A stretch of 64,000 nucleotides of DNA from JAWOLE01 sp963815655 (GCA_963815655.1 CAWFHK010000001.1:1426001-1490000), one strand, 5' to 3'. Positions 43,188 through 51,862 are shown, counted from the stretch's first letter. Numbers and translations: made by a program. Notes: a model not told the origin generated them from the sequence alone.

Positions 43188-46100
43188 TCACTTCGCTTCT
43201 CCCGCCGGCGGCGCGAAGGGCGGCGGCTCCTTCTCCATGAACTTCGCGAGCTCGCGCCCCGCGACCCGCGCGAGGGGATTGCCCGTCGCCGCGTAGGCCT
43301 GCGCGCGCCGCTCCAGGATCGGCCGTCGCCAGGGAACGTCCGGCTCCATTTCCTCCAGGGCGCGCGCGTACCGGGAGGCCTCCAGGCGCGAGGCGAGCTC
43401 GAGGCGAATCAGGCAGCGTTCCTCGTCGAGCAGGGCGAGGGCGAAGGGATGGGCGAGAGACTCCTCCAGCCGGGAGGCGAGGGCGGCGTCGCGGGACGCG
43501 ATGTCGAGCACGACGGCGAAACTGTTCCGGACGAGAACCGTCAGGGGCCACGGGTCCTCGCGATACTTCCGGAACGCGTTCTCCATCGCCTGCGTGGCCT
43601 CCTCCAGGCGGCCCTGGCGCCAGCGGAGTCTTGCGACCAGGACGTCGGCTTCCACCTCCCGACGCTGGCGGATCCGCTCGATGTAGGTCAGCGCGATCTC
43701 CTCTCCTCCCTGGGCGAGCGCCTCGGCCAGCACGACCTCCTCGACCGACCCGCGCGGCTCCCACGGCTGCGCGCGCCAGTTCGTGAGCACCGCCTCGGGG
43801 CGCGCCTCGATGAAGCTCTTCTGGGCGAGCGCCTGCCGGACCTCGTCGAGCGTCATGCCCGCGCTGGCCGACGGCGGCCTCCCCTGGGCGGTCGTCGCCG
43901 ACACGCGCCACCGGTCGACCGCCGTCCAGTCCACGTCGCCCGCCACCGCCGGCCTGTCCTGCCGCGACGAGCGGGCGGCCTGGGCGAGCTCCGCCACGTC
44001 GAAGAACGTGTCGTGCCCGAGGCTGCGGGCGAACGCGAACTCGACGATGTTGGCGTCGTCGGTGTTGATCGCGGCGGATCCGGAGGAGACGAGCGTCCGG
44101 GTCAGCGAAGGCCGGGCGACGTAGTGGGAGAGGAACCCTTCCAGGCCGCTCACCCGCCAGGCGTCGCGCAGCGCGGAGACGTAGGGCTCCTGCGCCAGGC
44201 GCTCGCGCAGGCGGCCGCCGTCGTAGGCGATCGGATCGGCGGTCGCCGCGAGGATCAAGTCGTTCTGCTTCGTGTGCCAGGTCTCGACTTCCGGGAAGGC
44301 CGAGCCGAGCGTCGCGTAGACGGTGCGCACGGTCCCGCTGTCCACTTCGTACGCCTGCAGCCACTGGAGGAAGATCCCGCCGGGCGCCAGCCGCGAGCGC
44401 ACCGCGCGGTAGAAGTCCGCGGTGAAGAGGCTCGAGATCCCGGCCCGGTACGGGTTGGAGGGCTCGGAGAAGATCACGTCGTATTTCTCGCGCGAGGCGA
44501 GCAGCCACTCGCGCGCGTCACCGAGCCAGATCCGCACCCGGGGATTGCCGAGGACGTCGTGGTTGACCGGCGCGCAGTCCCGGGCGACCCGCAGGATCGC
44601 CGGCTCCAGCTCGACGACGTCCACGCGCTCCATCGTCGGCACCGCGCCGAGCCAGCCGGCCGTGGAGCCCGTGCCGAGCCCGATCACGAGAGCGCGGCGC
44701 GGGTTCGGATGAAGGGCAGCCCCGATGAGCCCGCCCATGACCTGCGTCGCGGCATCGCCGCGCGAGCTTCCATCCGTCTTGCCGGAGATCACGAAGGCGA
44801 AACCGTCGCTCGCCTTGAGGAGCGCCACGCTCGATTCCACGCCGTCCTTCTGCCAGGCCAGGATGCGCCGCCGGCCGCGCAGCCAGTCCTCGAGCGCGTT
44901 GGGCGAGGGCTTGCCGAGGTCCACGCGCCCGGCGCCGATCGGGCTGTGCCGCCACGCGGCCGTCGGCCCGGGAGCGCGCAGGAGGAAAAGGCATGCGGCG
45001 GCCGCGCCGATCGAGAGACCGATCGCCCCGCGGCCCCCGCTCGTCCCCGCCTTCTCCTTCGGGCGCGGTGAGAACGCGGGGAGAAGCGCGAAGAGAGCGA
45101 GCGCGCAGAGGAGACCGGCGACGAAGACCCAGGTTCCCGTCGCCGAGAGAAGCGGCAGCAGACCGAACCCCCCGGCGAGCGACCCCGCGATGCCGCCCAT
45201 CGTGTTCCAGGCGTATGCCATCCCGACGTCCGAGCCGACCCGTTCGCGTCCATGACCGAGCAGCGCGATGAGCAGCGGGAACTGGAGACCGGCGACGAAG
45301 GCCGCGGGGAAGACGACGAGGCCCGAGACCAGGGACCATCCCGCGACGTAGCCGCCGAACCCGAAGGCGCCGATCGGGCGCAGCAGCGCCGCGAGAAGCG
45401 CCAGCCGGTCGCCGAGGGCATACGGAACAATGAGGCAGAGGGCTTCGAGGGCGCAGGTCGCCGCGAAGCCCGCGAGCGTGGGGACCTTTCCGCGCGCGCT
45501 CAGCCAGTAGACCGCCGAGCCGGCGCCGATGCCCGCGAGCGCGACCGCGAGGATGAGACCGAACGTGTAGGTCGAGCCGCCCAGCAGCGGCGCGAGCATC
45601 CGGTACCAGACGAGCTCCATCAGGAAGAAGGCGAACCCCACGATTCCCGCCGACGCGAGCACGAAACCGCGGCCCCGTGATCCGCCCGGCGCCGTCCCGG
45701 AAGCCGGCGCCGCCGCTTCTTCTTTCGGTTTCGACTTCTTCTTCTTCCTCTCCCGCGGCTCGTCGGCCTCCCTGGAACCTGAAACCTGGAACCTGAAACC
45801 CTCGGCCTCTTCGACCGGCACCGGCGCCGCCCTCCTCGCGAGCCGCAAGGCCGCGAGCCCCACGAGCGCGTTGACGGCGCAGGCGAGCCAGAGCGTCAGC
45901 CGCGTTCCGAAAGTCTCCAGCAGCAGGAACGTCGAGAGCACGGCCCCCGTGACCGCCCCGATCGTGTTGGAGCCGTAGAGCAGCGCGAGGTACCGCCGCG
46001 TCGGATCCTCATCGGTCTCGACGGCGCGGGTCGCCGCGGGCAGCGTCCCTCCCATGAGAAACGTCGGCACGCAGAGCACAACCGCGGACAGGAGGAGACG

Positions 46101-46445
46101 CAGGAGCGTCCCCCCGGCGAGGCCCAGGCTGAGCGTCCCCCCGAGGGCGATGTAGCCCTGCCGGACGAGGAAGACCAGCAGCGGTGTCACGGCCGCCGAG
46201 CCCGCCACCGCCAGCTCCAACCGTCCATAGAAGGCGAGAGGGCGCTCGGTCCGATCGGCCTTCCTCCCGAGCCACCAGCTCCCGGCGCCGAGGCCGCCCA
46301 TGAAGATGGCCAGGACCGCCGCCGAGGCAGCCGTAGAGAACCCGAAGATCAGCCGCAGCTCCCTCATCCAGGCCACCTGGTAGATGAGGGCGGTCATGCC
46401 GGAGCCGAAGAGCAGGAGGGCGACCAATAAGAGGCGTCGTTTCAT
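43188..46445 (-). CDS. Membrane protein fusing MFS-like helices to a spermidine-synthase-like domain
   Basis: About 1085 residues from ATG 46445 (MKRRLLLVALLLFGSGMTAL). Residues ~1-205 and ~260-460 are two blocks of six or so transmembrane helices; ~500-790 is a spermine/spermidine synthase-type Rossmann domain with the AdoMet loop VIGLGTGSTAGWL and DVVELEPAILRVA; the remainder is helical and TPR-like. The aminopropyl/methyl transfer substrate is unknown; such fusions are frequent in soil bacteria. A 26-bp heptad tract is embedded in the linker between the membrane blocks (encoding GFRFQVSGS). Convergent with the GWxTD gene, divergent from blaI. Confidence 0.8.
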   Translation of the reverse strand: MKRRLLLVALLLFGSGMTALIYQVAWMRELRLIFGFSTAASAAVLAIFMGGLGAGSWWLGRKADRTERPLAFYGRLELAVAGSAAVTPLLVFLVRQGYIALGGTLSLGLAGGTLLRLLLSAVVLCVPTFLMGGTLPAATRAVETDEDPTRRYLALLYGSNTIGAVTGAVLSTFLLLETFGTRLTLWLACAVNALVGLAALRLARRAAPVPVEEAEGFRFQVSGSREADEPRERKKKKSKPKEEAAAPASGTAPGGSRGRGFVLASAGIVGFAFFLMELVWYRMLAPLLGGSTYTFGLILAVALAGIGAGSAVYWLSARGKVPTLAGFAATCALEALCLIVPYALGDRLALLAALLRPIGAFGFGGYVAGWSLVSGLVVFPAAFVAGLQFPLLIALLGHGRERVGSDVGMAYAWNTMGGIAGSLAGGFGLLPLLSATGTWVFVAGLLCALALFALLPAFSPRPKEKAGTSGGRGAIGLSIGAAAACLFLLRAPGPTAAWRHSPIGAGRVDLGKPSPNALEDWLRGRRRILAWQKDGVESSVALLKASDGFAFVISGKTDGSSRGDAATQVMGGLIGAALHPNPRRALVIGLGTGSTAGWLGAVPTMERVDVVELEPAILRVARDCAPVNHDVLGNPRVRIWLGDAREWLLASREKYDVIFSEPSNPYRAGISSLFTADFYRAVRSRLAPGGIFLQWLQAYEVDSGTVRTVYATLGSAFPEVETWHTKQNDLILAATADPIAYDGGRLRERLAQEPYVSALRDAWRVSGLEGFLSHYVARPSLTRTLVSSGSAAINTDDANIVEFAFARSLGHDTFFDVAELAQAARSSRQDRPAVAGDVDWTAVDRWRVSATTAQGRPPSASAGMTLDEVRQALAQKSFIEARPEAVLTNWRAQPWEPRGSVEEVVLAEALAQGGEEIALTYIERIRQRREVEADVLVARLRWRQGRLEEATQAMENAFRKYREDPWPLTVLVRNSFAVVLDIASRDAALASRLEESLAHPFALALLDEERCLIRLELASRLEASRYARALEEMEPDVPWRRPILERRAQAYAATGNPLARVAGRELAKFMEKEPPPFAPPAGEAK
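45774..45800. repeat. Heptad tract (CAGGTTT class) inside a coding sequence
   Basis: GGAACCT, GAAACCT, GGAACCT, GAAACC: four heptads of the class seen at 18157, 31510 and 51872, here translated as part of a Lys/Glu-rich cytoplasmic linker. Confidence 0.7.
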
Positions 46446-46509
46446 GGAGATGAAGGAAGGTAACACAGGGACGAGGTGTCAGGTTGAAAGTTTCCCTGAA
46501 ACCTTTTCC

Positions 46510-46538
46510 TTGATATACGAAAAACTTCGTACTAGCTT
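46510..46538 (+). promoter_or_regulatory. Sigma70-type promoter of the blaI operon
   Basis: -35 TTGATA (46510-46515) and -10 TAGCTT (46533-46538) separated by exactly 17 bp, about 26 bases before the blaI ATG. Two overlapping operator-like palindromes cover the spacer and -10, consistent with repression by the encoded BlaI. Confidence 0.68.
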
Positions 46539-46545
46539 CTTCGTA
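46516..46545 (+). promoter_or_regulatory. Putative tandem BlaI operator
   Basis: TACGAAAAACTTCGTA (46516-46531) is a perfect 6-bp inverted repeat around AAAC; TACTAGCTTCTTCGTA (46530-46545) has the same TAC-N10-GTA frame and overlaps it by two bases. BlaI/MecI dimers bind TAC/GTA-bounded dyads in studied systems, so these are the natural candidates. Confidence 0.6.
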
Positions 46546-46564
46546 TGAAGCGGACGGAGCACCG

Positions 46565-46954
46565 ATGAAGAGACCCACGACCCCGCGGCCCACCGATGGC
46601 GAGCTGGAGATCCTGCGCGTCCTCTGGGAGCGGGGAGCGTCCACGGTCCGCGAGGTCCAGGACACCCTCGAGGCACGGCGGCCGGCCGGCTACACGACGG
46701 TCCTGAAGCTCCTGCAGATCATGACCGAGAAGAGGCTCGTCCGGCGGAACGAGACCGAGCGGGCGCACGTGTACGCGGCGCGCGTACCGCGAGAGGAGAC
46801 GGAGAGGCAGCTCGTCGCCGACCTGCTCGACCGCGCCTTCGCCGGCTCCGCGTCCAACCTCGTCCTGCGCGCTCTCTCCTCGAAGAAGACCTCGCCGGAG
46901 GAGCTCGCGCGGATCCGGGAGATGCTCGACGCCCTGGAGGGAGACAAGCGATGA
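46565..46954 (+). CDS. BlaI/MecI-family transcriptional repressor
   Basis: 129-residue winged-helix repressor. The N-terminal DNA-binding domain (TDGELEILRVLWERGASTVR, then LEARRPAGYTTVLKLLQIMT) matches BlaI; the C-terminal helices for dimerisation follow, with the region where the sensor protease cleaves in known systems. It heads a three-gene operon, overlapping the M56 protease gene by four bases. In beta-lactamase systems it is inactivated when the partner protease is triggered; here no beta-lactamase is nearby, so the controlled function is probably the neighbouring repeat protein or efflux genes. Confidence 0.9.
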   Translation: MKRPTTPRPTDGELEILRVLWERGASTVREVQDTLEARRPAGYTTVLKLLQIMTEKRLVRRNETERAHVYAARVPREETERQLVADLLDRAFAGSASNLVLRALSSKKTSPEELARIREMLDALEGDKR

Positions 46955-49080
46955 AAGACCTGGCACTTCTCCTAGGGAACCCGGCCATGCGGCGACTCGG
47001 CTGGGCGCTGGCTGCCTTTCTCTGGCAGGGCACGCTCGTCGCCGCGATCCTGGCCTGCGCCGACGCGCTGCTCTCCCGCGGGGATCCGCGGGCGCGCTAC
47101 GCCGCCGGGTGCGCGGCGCTGACGCTCATGCTCCTCCTGCCGGCAGCCACTTATCTGCGACACCGCGAAACCGCGGCGCCTCCTCCGGGGACTCCGGCCG
47201 CCCCGACGGTTTCGGCGGCCGGGGAGTCTCCTCGCGGGCTCGCCCCGCCGCGCGCGGCGGCCGCCGAAGCCTCTGAATCCGGAGGGGTCGCGCGCGCCTT
47301 CCGGGCGGGTGCCGCGAGGCTGGCGCCGTGGATCGTGCCCGCCTGGATGTGCGGGGTGCTCCTGCTCTCGGCGCGGTTCCTCGCAGGATGGAACGCGGCC
47401 CGGAGGCTCCCGCTCAAGGGCGTCCGGCCCGCGCCCGCGGCGCTGAAGGCCCTCCTCGAGCGCCTGCGCGCCCGACTCGGCGTGAATCGCCGGGTGCTCC
47501 TCCTCGAATCGGCGAGAGTCGACGTCCCCACGGCGCTCGGCGTCCTGCGCCCGGCGATCCTCCTGCCCGTCTTCGCCGTGACGGGCCTGTCGCCGGAGGC
47601 GATCGAGGCGGTGCTCGCCCACGAGCTCGCCCACATCCGCCGGCACGACTACTTCGTCAATCTCCTCCAGACGGCGGCCGAGACGCTGCTCTTCTACCAT
47701 CCGGCCGTCTGGTGGGTCTCGCGCCGCATCCGGATCGAAAGGGAGAACTGCTGCGACGACCTGGCGGTGGCCGCGACCGGCGACTCCCGGAAATATGTCC
47801 GCGCCCTGGTCGTGCTCGAAGAGATCCGGGCCCCGCGGCAAACGGCGACGGGACCGGCGGTGGCCGCCGACGGCGGCTCCCTCTGGCGGCGCATCGCGAG
47901 GCTGCTGCCGGCCTCCTCCTCCCCGTCCCTCTCGCTCGCCGAAGACGCTCCGCGGTGGCTCGCCGGTCTCCTCGCGCTGGCGATGCTGGCCATGGTCGGT
48001 GCGGCCGCGCGCGCGTCGTTCTTCGAAGAGTCGCCGGCCATCCCGGCCCTGGCGGTCGGCCTGCCGGACCCGCCGGTGGCGGTAACGGGCGTCCCGCCGG
48101 TGGCTCGGGCCGCGTCGGCCGCGCCAGTGGCTCCGGCCGAGCCGGTCGCGGCGGCGCCCGCCGCGCGGGCGCCCCGTCCGCCGAAGCCGCCGACGGCTGC
48201 CAGGCCGGCCACTCCGGCGTCCGGCGTCGCGGAGAGTGTCGCGGCCGGGACCGCGGGCGCCGTCGAAGAGGGCGTCGCGGGAGGCCTCGATCGAGACGGC
48301 GAGGAAGGAAAGACGGCATCCGCTCCGACGGAAGGAGCGCTCGCGCCCGAGGACCTCACCAACCTTCGCCGGCACGGCGTGACTCCCGAGTTCCTCGGCG
48401 CGCTCGCCGCCCTCGGATACAAGCGCGCCTCGGTCAGCGATCTGCTCGCTCTCAAGATCCACGGAGTGACTCCGGACTACATCTCGGAGATGACGGCTCT
48501 CGTCGGCAAGCCCTCGCTCGACGAGCTCGTCTCGCTCCGGATCCACGGCGTCACGCCCGATTTCGTCCGGCGTTTCCAGCAAGCGGGCTATCCGCGGATC
48601 TCCGCCGACGACGCCGTGTCGCTCCGGATTCACGGCGTCGATCCGGAAACGGCCGCTCAGTGGGCGGCGATCACCGGCCGCCGGCCCGGCCTCGACGAGA
48701 TCGCGTCGGCGAGGATCCACGGCGCCACGCCGGAGTACGCGCGGCAGATGCGGTCGCTCGGGCTCGAGGCGGACCTCGACTCCCTCGTCGGCCTTCGCAT
48801 CCACGGAGTCACGCCCGAGTTCGTCCGCGACCTGCGCGCGCTCGGCTACACCCGGCTCTCCGCCGACGCCGCCGTCGCGTGCCGCATCCACGGGGTCACG
48901 CCCGCGTTCGTCAAGGAAATCCAGTCGCTCGGATACGCCGCGCCTTCGATCGACGAGCTGACGGCCCTGCGCATCCATGGAGCGACGCCGGAATTCATCC
49001 GCGAGGCCAACGCCTCCGCCGGCGAGCGGCTCTCGATCGACGAGATCGTCTCCTGGAGGATTCATGGGAGGAATCGATGA
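46951..49080 (+). CDS. BlaR1-like M56 membrane metalloprotease with C-terminal IHGVTPEF repeats
   Basis: 709 residues. Transmembrane helices near 9-33, 46-66, 126-148 and 331-350; the zinc protease motif HELAH is at 224-228, followed by FYHPAVWWVSRRIRIERENC, as in BlaR1/MecR1. After a Pro/Ala linker (about 365-465) come eight tandem repeats of 28-29 residues from 468 to the end, consensus RIHGVTPEFVRDLRALGY plus a variable SADELVSL part, closing in RIHGRNR. There is no penicillin-binding sensor domain, so the repeat array stands where the ligand domain would be. Start overlaps blaI; stop overlaps the next gene. Confidence 0.88.
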   Translation: MKDLALLLGNPAMRRLGWALAAFLWQGTLVAAILACADALLSRGDPRARYAAGCAALTLMLLLPAATYLRHRETAAPPPGTPAAPTVSAAGESPRGLAPPRAAAAEASESGGVARAFRAGAARLAPWIVPAWMCGVLLLSARFLAGWNAARRLPLKGVRPAPAALKALLERLRARLGVNRRVLLLESARVDVPTALGVLRPAILLPVFAVTGLSPEAIEAVLAHELAHIRRHDYFVNLLQTAAETLLFYHPAVWWVSRRIRIERENCCDDLAVAATGDSRKYVRALVVLEEIRAPRQTATGPAVAADGGSLWRRIARLLPASSSPSLSLAEDAPRWLAGLLALAMLAMVGAAARASFFEESPAIPALAVGLPDPPVAVTGVPPVARAASAAPVAPAEPVAAAPAARAPRPPKPPTAARPATPASGVAESVAAGTAGAVEEGVAGGLDRDGEEGKTASAPTEGALAPEDLTNLRRHGVTPEFLGALAALGYKRASVSDLLALKIHGVTPDYISEMTALVGKPSLDELVSLRIHGVTPDFVRRFQQAGYPRISADDAVSLRIHGVDPETAAQWAAITGRRPGLDEIASARIHGATPEYARQMRSLGLEADLDSLVGLRIHGVTPEFVRDLRALGYTRLSADAAVACRIHGVTPAFVKEIQSLGYAAPSIDELTALRIHGATPEFIREANASAGERLSIDEIVSWRIHGRNR

Positions 49081-50213
49081 CGAACCAAAGGAAATCCCCG
49101 CCGCGTTCCCTCGGGATCGTCCCCGCGATCCTGCTCTCCCTCCTTCTCGGAACGCCCTCCCGGGCGCCGGGACAGACCTTCGACGGGCGATGGATGCTCG
49201 ACTTCGACAGGGATGACGGCCGCGTCCAGCTCGAAGTCCGGCGCAGCTCCTCGCGCGGAAGCTGGAACAATTCGTCGTCCTACCTCCTGAGCGACTTTCG
49301 CGGCCTCTCGCGCCCGGCCGGGAAGGTCCCGAAGCCCGCCCACTTTGAGATGGTCCGGGATGCCGGGACGATCCGCTTCGACGGGGAGCTGGACGAGTCG
49401 GGCGGCTCGGGCCGCTTCCAGTTCGCCGCCAATCCCGAGTTCGACGGGTACTGGAGGGGCCTCGGCCTTTCGAGCCTCGGGCCCGACGAGTCGTATGCCT
49501 TCACCGTGCACGACGTCAGCCGCCAGTTCCTCGACGAGCTGCGCTCGCTCGGCTACGAGCGCCTCCCGGCCGAGCGCCTGATCGCGATGCGGATCCATGG
49601 AGCGAGCCCGGAGTTCATCCGGGAGTTGAAGACCCTCGGCTACGAGCGGCTCCCCGTCGAGGATCTCATCGCCATGCGCATCCACGGCGCCACCCCGGAG
49701 GACATCCGGGAGCTGAAGACGCTCGGCTACGACCGGCTTCCGGTCGAAGGGCTCGTCAGCATGCGCATCCACGGCGCCACCCCGGAGTTCGTCCTGGAAT
49801 TGAAGGCCCTGGGCTACGACCGGCTTCCCGTGGAGCAGCTCGTCAGCATGCGCATCCACGGCGCCAGCGCCGAGTTCATCCGGGAGTTGAAGGCGCTCGG
49901 CTACGAGCGGCTCCCCGTCGAGGGGCTCGTCTCCATGCGCATCCACGGCGCGAACCCGGAGTTCGTCCGGGAGATGAAGGAGCTCGGGTACGAGAAGCTT
50001 CCCGTCGACGACCTCGTCGCCATGCGCATCCACGGAGTCTCGCCGGAGTTCGTCCGCAAGCTCCAGGAGCTCGGCTACCGGCGCGTGCCCGTCGAGGAGC
50101 TCGTCTCGATGCGCATTCACGGGGTCACGATCGACTACGTCAAGAGGATGAAGGAGCGCTACGACGGCGTCACCGTGGACGAGCTCGTCAACATGAGGAT
50201 CCACGGGAGGTAG
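49077..50213 (+). CDS. Secreted protein with IHGVTPEF-type tandem repeats
   Basis: 378 residues. A signal peptide (IVPAILLSLLLGTPSRAPGQ) precedes a beta-rich domain (34 to about 145; FDGRWMLDFDRDDGRVQLEV), then seven full and two partial copies of a 29-residue repeat, consensus RIHGASPEFIRELKALGY plus ERLPVEELVSM, ending RIHGR. The repeats are nearly identical at DNA level as well, suggesting recent expansion. GGGAGG lies six bases before the ATG, which overlaps the M56 stop. Function unknown; the shared repeat implies that it binds, mimics or is cut by the M56 protein. Confidence 0.82.
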   Translation: MTNQRKSPPRSLGIVPAILLSLLLGTPSRAPGQTFDGRWMLDFDRDDGRVQLEVRRSSSRGSWNNSSSYLLSDFRGLSRPAGKVPKPAHFEMVRDAGTIRFDGELDESGGSGRFQFAANPEFDGYWRGLGLSSLGPDESYAFTVHDVSRQFLDELRSLGYERLPAERLIAMRIHGASPEFIRELKTLGYERLPVEDLIAMRIHGATPEDIRELKTLGYDRLPVEGLVSMRIHGATPEFVLELKALGYDRLPVEQLVSMRIHGASAEFIRELKALGYERLPVEGLVSMRIHGANPEFVREMKELGYEKLPVDDLVAMRIHGVSPEFVRKLQELGYRRVPVEELVSMRIHGVTIDYVKRMKERYDGVTVDELVNMRIHGR

Positions 50214-50350
50214 CTGTCGGCCGCCAGCCATACTGTTCGCTTCCGGACAGGGGATTCCCGAAAGCGCGCAACGGCCTCCGCTGACACTTCGTCTGGCCCT
50301 TTCGTATCAGTGTGTTGGACGAGAACGCGGGTGGCACGGTTCTCGCCCTT
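50214..50350. other. Intergenic region without recognised gene
   Basis: Between the repeat-protein stop and the MITE-like element. No convincing ORF, promoter or terminator hairpin was found. Confidence 0.4.
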
Positions 50351-50593
50351 CCTAGCCCGGATAATTCATGAACACCCGGCCGAAACACGTGGAAGTGACT
50401 GCGACGACGGCCTTCATCGAAGGACGAGGCGATCCGAGACCGGGTGCACGTTGTTCCCGCGAGAGATTTTTTCGTCAGGCAAGGAAGCCCGACGACGGCG
50501 ATGCCGGGGCGCATCGCAGAGGAGGGCTGACGCCGCATGGCGGAAGAAGATCCGCGGGACGGCCGGAGTCGTTCATGAATTATTCGGGCTAGC
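50351..50593. mobile_element. MITE-like element with 23-bp terminal inverted repeats
   Basis: CCTAGCCCGGATAATTCATG (from 50351) and its inverted copy ending at 50593 (reverse complement GGCTAGCCCGAATAATTCAT) match at all but one or two of 23 positions. The 243-bp unit contains no transposase, only spurious short frames. The ends resemble those of known cut-and-paste elements with TAGCCCG-type tips, but I cannot name the family. It ends nine bases before the start codon of the efflux adaptor. Confidence 0.7.
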
Positions 50594-50602
50594 CTCGGAA
50601 CC

Positions 50603-51862
50603 ATGGATATTCTCAGGGAAGACATCGCGCAGAAGAAGCGCCGCCGCCGCATCCTCATCGGCGTGGGGGGCGTGGCCGCGATCCTCCTCATCACGCTCGG
50701 GCTCTCGCGCCTGAAGCCCGCGGCGCCGACGGTGGACAAGAGCACCGTCTGGATCGACACCGTCAAGCGCGGGCCGATGGAGCGCCAGGTGCGCGGACCC
50801 GGCTCGCTCGTCCCCGAGACGGAGGGGATCCGCCAGATCTCCTCCGCGACGGACGCCCGGGTCGAGCGGCTGCTCGTCCAGGCGGGCGCCCCCGTCCAGC
50901 CGGACACCGTCCTGCTCGAGATGTCCAACCCCGAGCTGGAGCGGGACTCGCTCGACGCGGACTGGCAGTTGAAGGCCGGGCAGGCCGACCTCGTCAACGC
51001 GCGCGTCCGGCTCCAGAAGGAGCTGCTCGATCAGGAGGCCGCCGCCGCGACCGTCGAATCCGACTTTCACCAGGCGCAGCTCCAGGCGGAGGCCAACGAG
51101 GGCCTCTTCAAGGAAGGCCTCGTCGCCAACCTGACGCTCAAGCTCTCGCAAACGCGCGCCCGCGAGCTCGCCACCCGCAACGAGATCGAGAAGAAGCGCC
51201 TGGCCGTCTACTCCCAGTCGGAGAAGGCGCAGATGGACGCCCAGGGCGCGCGGGTCGAGCAGCTCCGCGCCCTCGCGCACCTGAAGCGCTCCCAGCTGGA
51301 AGCGATGCGGGTGCGGGCCGGCATCCGCGGAGTTCTGCAGGAGATCCCCGTGCAGCCGGGACAGCGCGTCGTCGCCGGCACGACGCTCGCGAGGGTCGTC
51401 CAGCCCGAGAAGCTGAAGGCGCAGCTGAAGATCGCCGAGACGCAGGCTCGCGACGTCCAGATCGGCGAGCGCGCGTCCATCGACACGCGCAACGGCGTCG
51501 TCGAAGGGCACGTCTCGCGGATCGACCCGTCGGTCCAGGGGGGCACGGTGACGGTGGACGTCGCCCTGGAAGGCCTGCTCCCCAAGGGGGCCCGCCCCGA
51601 TCTCTCCGTGGACGGCACGATCGAGCTCGAGCACCTGGCGGACGTCGTCTTCGTCGGCCGCCCCGCGTTCGGGTCCGAGCAGGGCGCGATCACGCTCTTC
51701 CGCCTCCAGCCGGGGAGCGACGAGGCCCTGCGCGTGAAGGTCCGCCTGGGAAAGAGCTCGGTCAACACCGTCCAGGTCCTGGAGGGGGTCCAGCCGGGCG
51801 ACAAGGTCGTCCTGTCCGACATGTCCGCGTGGGACGCGTTCGACCGCGTGAGGCTCAAATGA
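50603..51862 (+). CDS. HlyD/MacA-type efflux adaptor protein
   Basis: Periplasmic adaptor linking an inner-membrane transporter to an outer-membrane channel. 419 residues: short cytoplasmic start (MDILREDIAQKKRRRR), one anchor helix (about 17-36), a lipoyl half-motif, a long coiled-coil hairpin (about 110-235, rich in Ala/Glu/Gln), then the second lipoyl half (IRGVLQEIPVQPGQRVVAGT) and beta-barrel and proximal domains to VRLK. It precedes MacB-like ATPase and permease genes. No Shine-Dalgarno is visible; the MITE-like element abuts the start region. Confidence 0.88.
   Translation: MDILREDIAQKKRRRRILIGVGGVAAILLITLGLSRLKPAAPTVDKSTVWIDTVKRGPMERQVRGPGSLVPETEGIRQISSATDARVERLLVQAGAPVQPDTVLLEMSNPELERDSLDADWQLKAGQADLVNARVRLQKELLDQEAAAATVESDFHQAQLQAEANEGLFKEGLVANLTLKLSQTRARELATRNEIEKKRLAVYSQSEKAQMDAQGARVEQLRALAHLKRSQLEAMRVRAGIRGVLQEIPVQPGQRVVAGTTLARVVQPEKLKAQLKIAETQARDVQIGERASIDTRNGVVEGHVSRIDPSVQGGTVTVDVALEGLLPKGARPDLSVDGTIELEHLADVVFVGRPAFGSEQGAITLFRLQPGSDEALRVKVRLGKSSVNTVQVLEGVQPGDKVVLSDMSAWDAFDRVRLK

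Noticed and set aside
46446..46509. Minus-strand promoter TTCAAC-17-TGTTAC for the fusion membrane protein
   Set aside because: Both hexamers are poor matches; spacing alone is not enough.
50368..50592. Short ORF of 74 codons inside the MITE-like element
   Set aside because: It starts inside one inverted end and finishes in the other, has no ribosome binding site and no protein-like composition.
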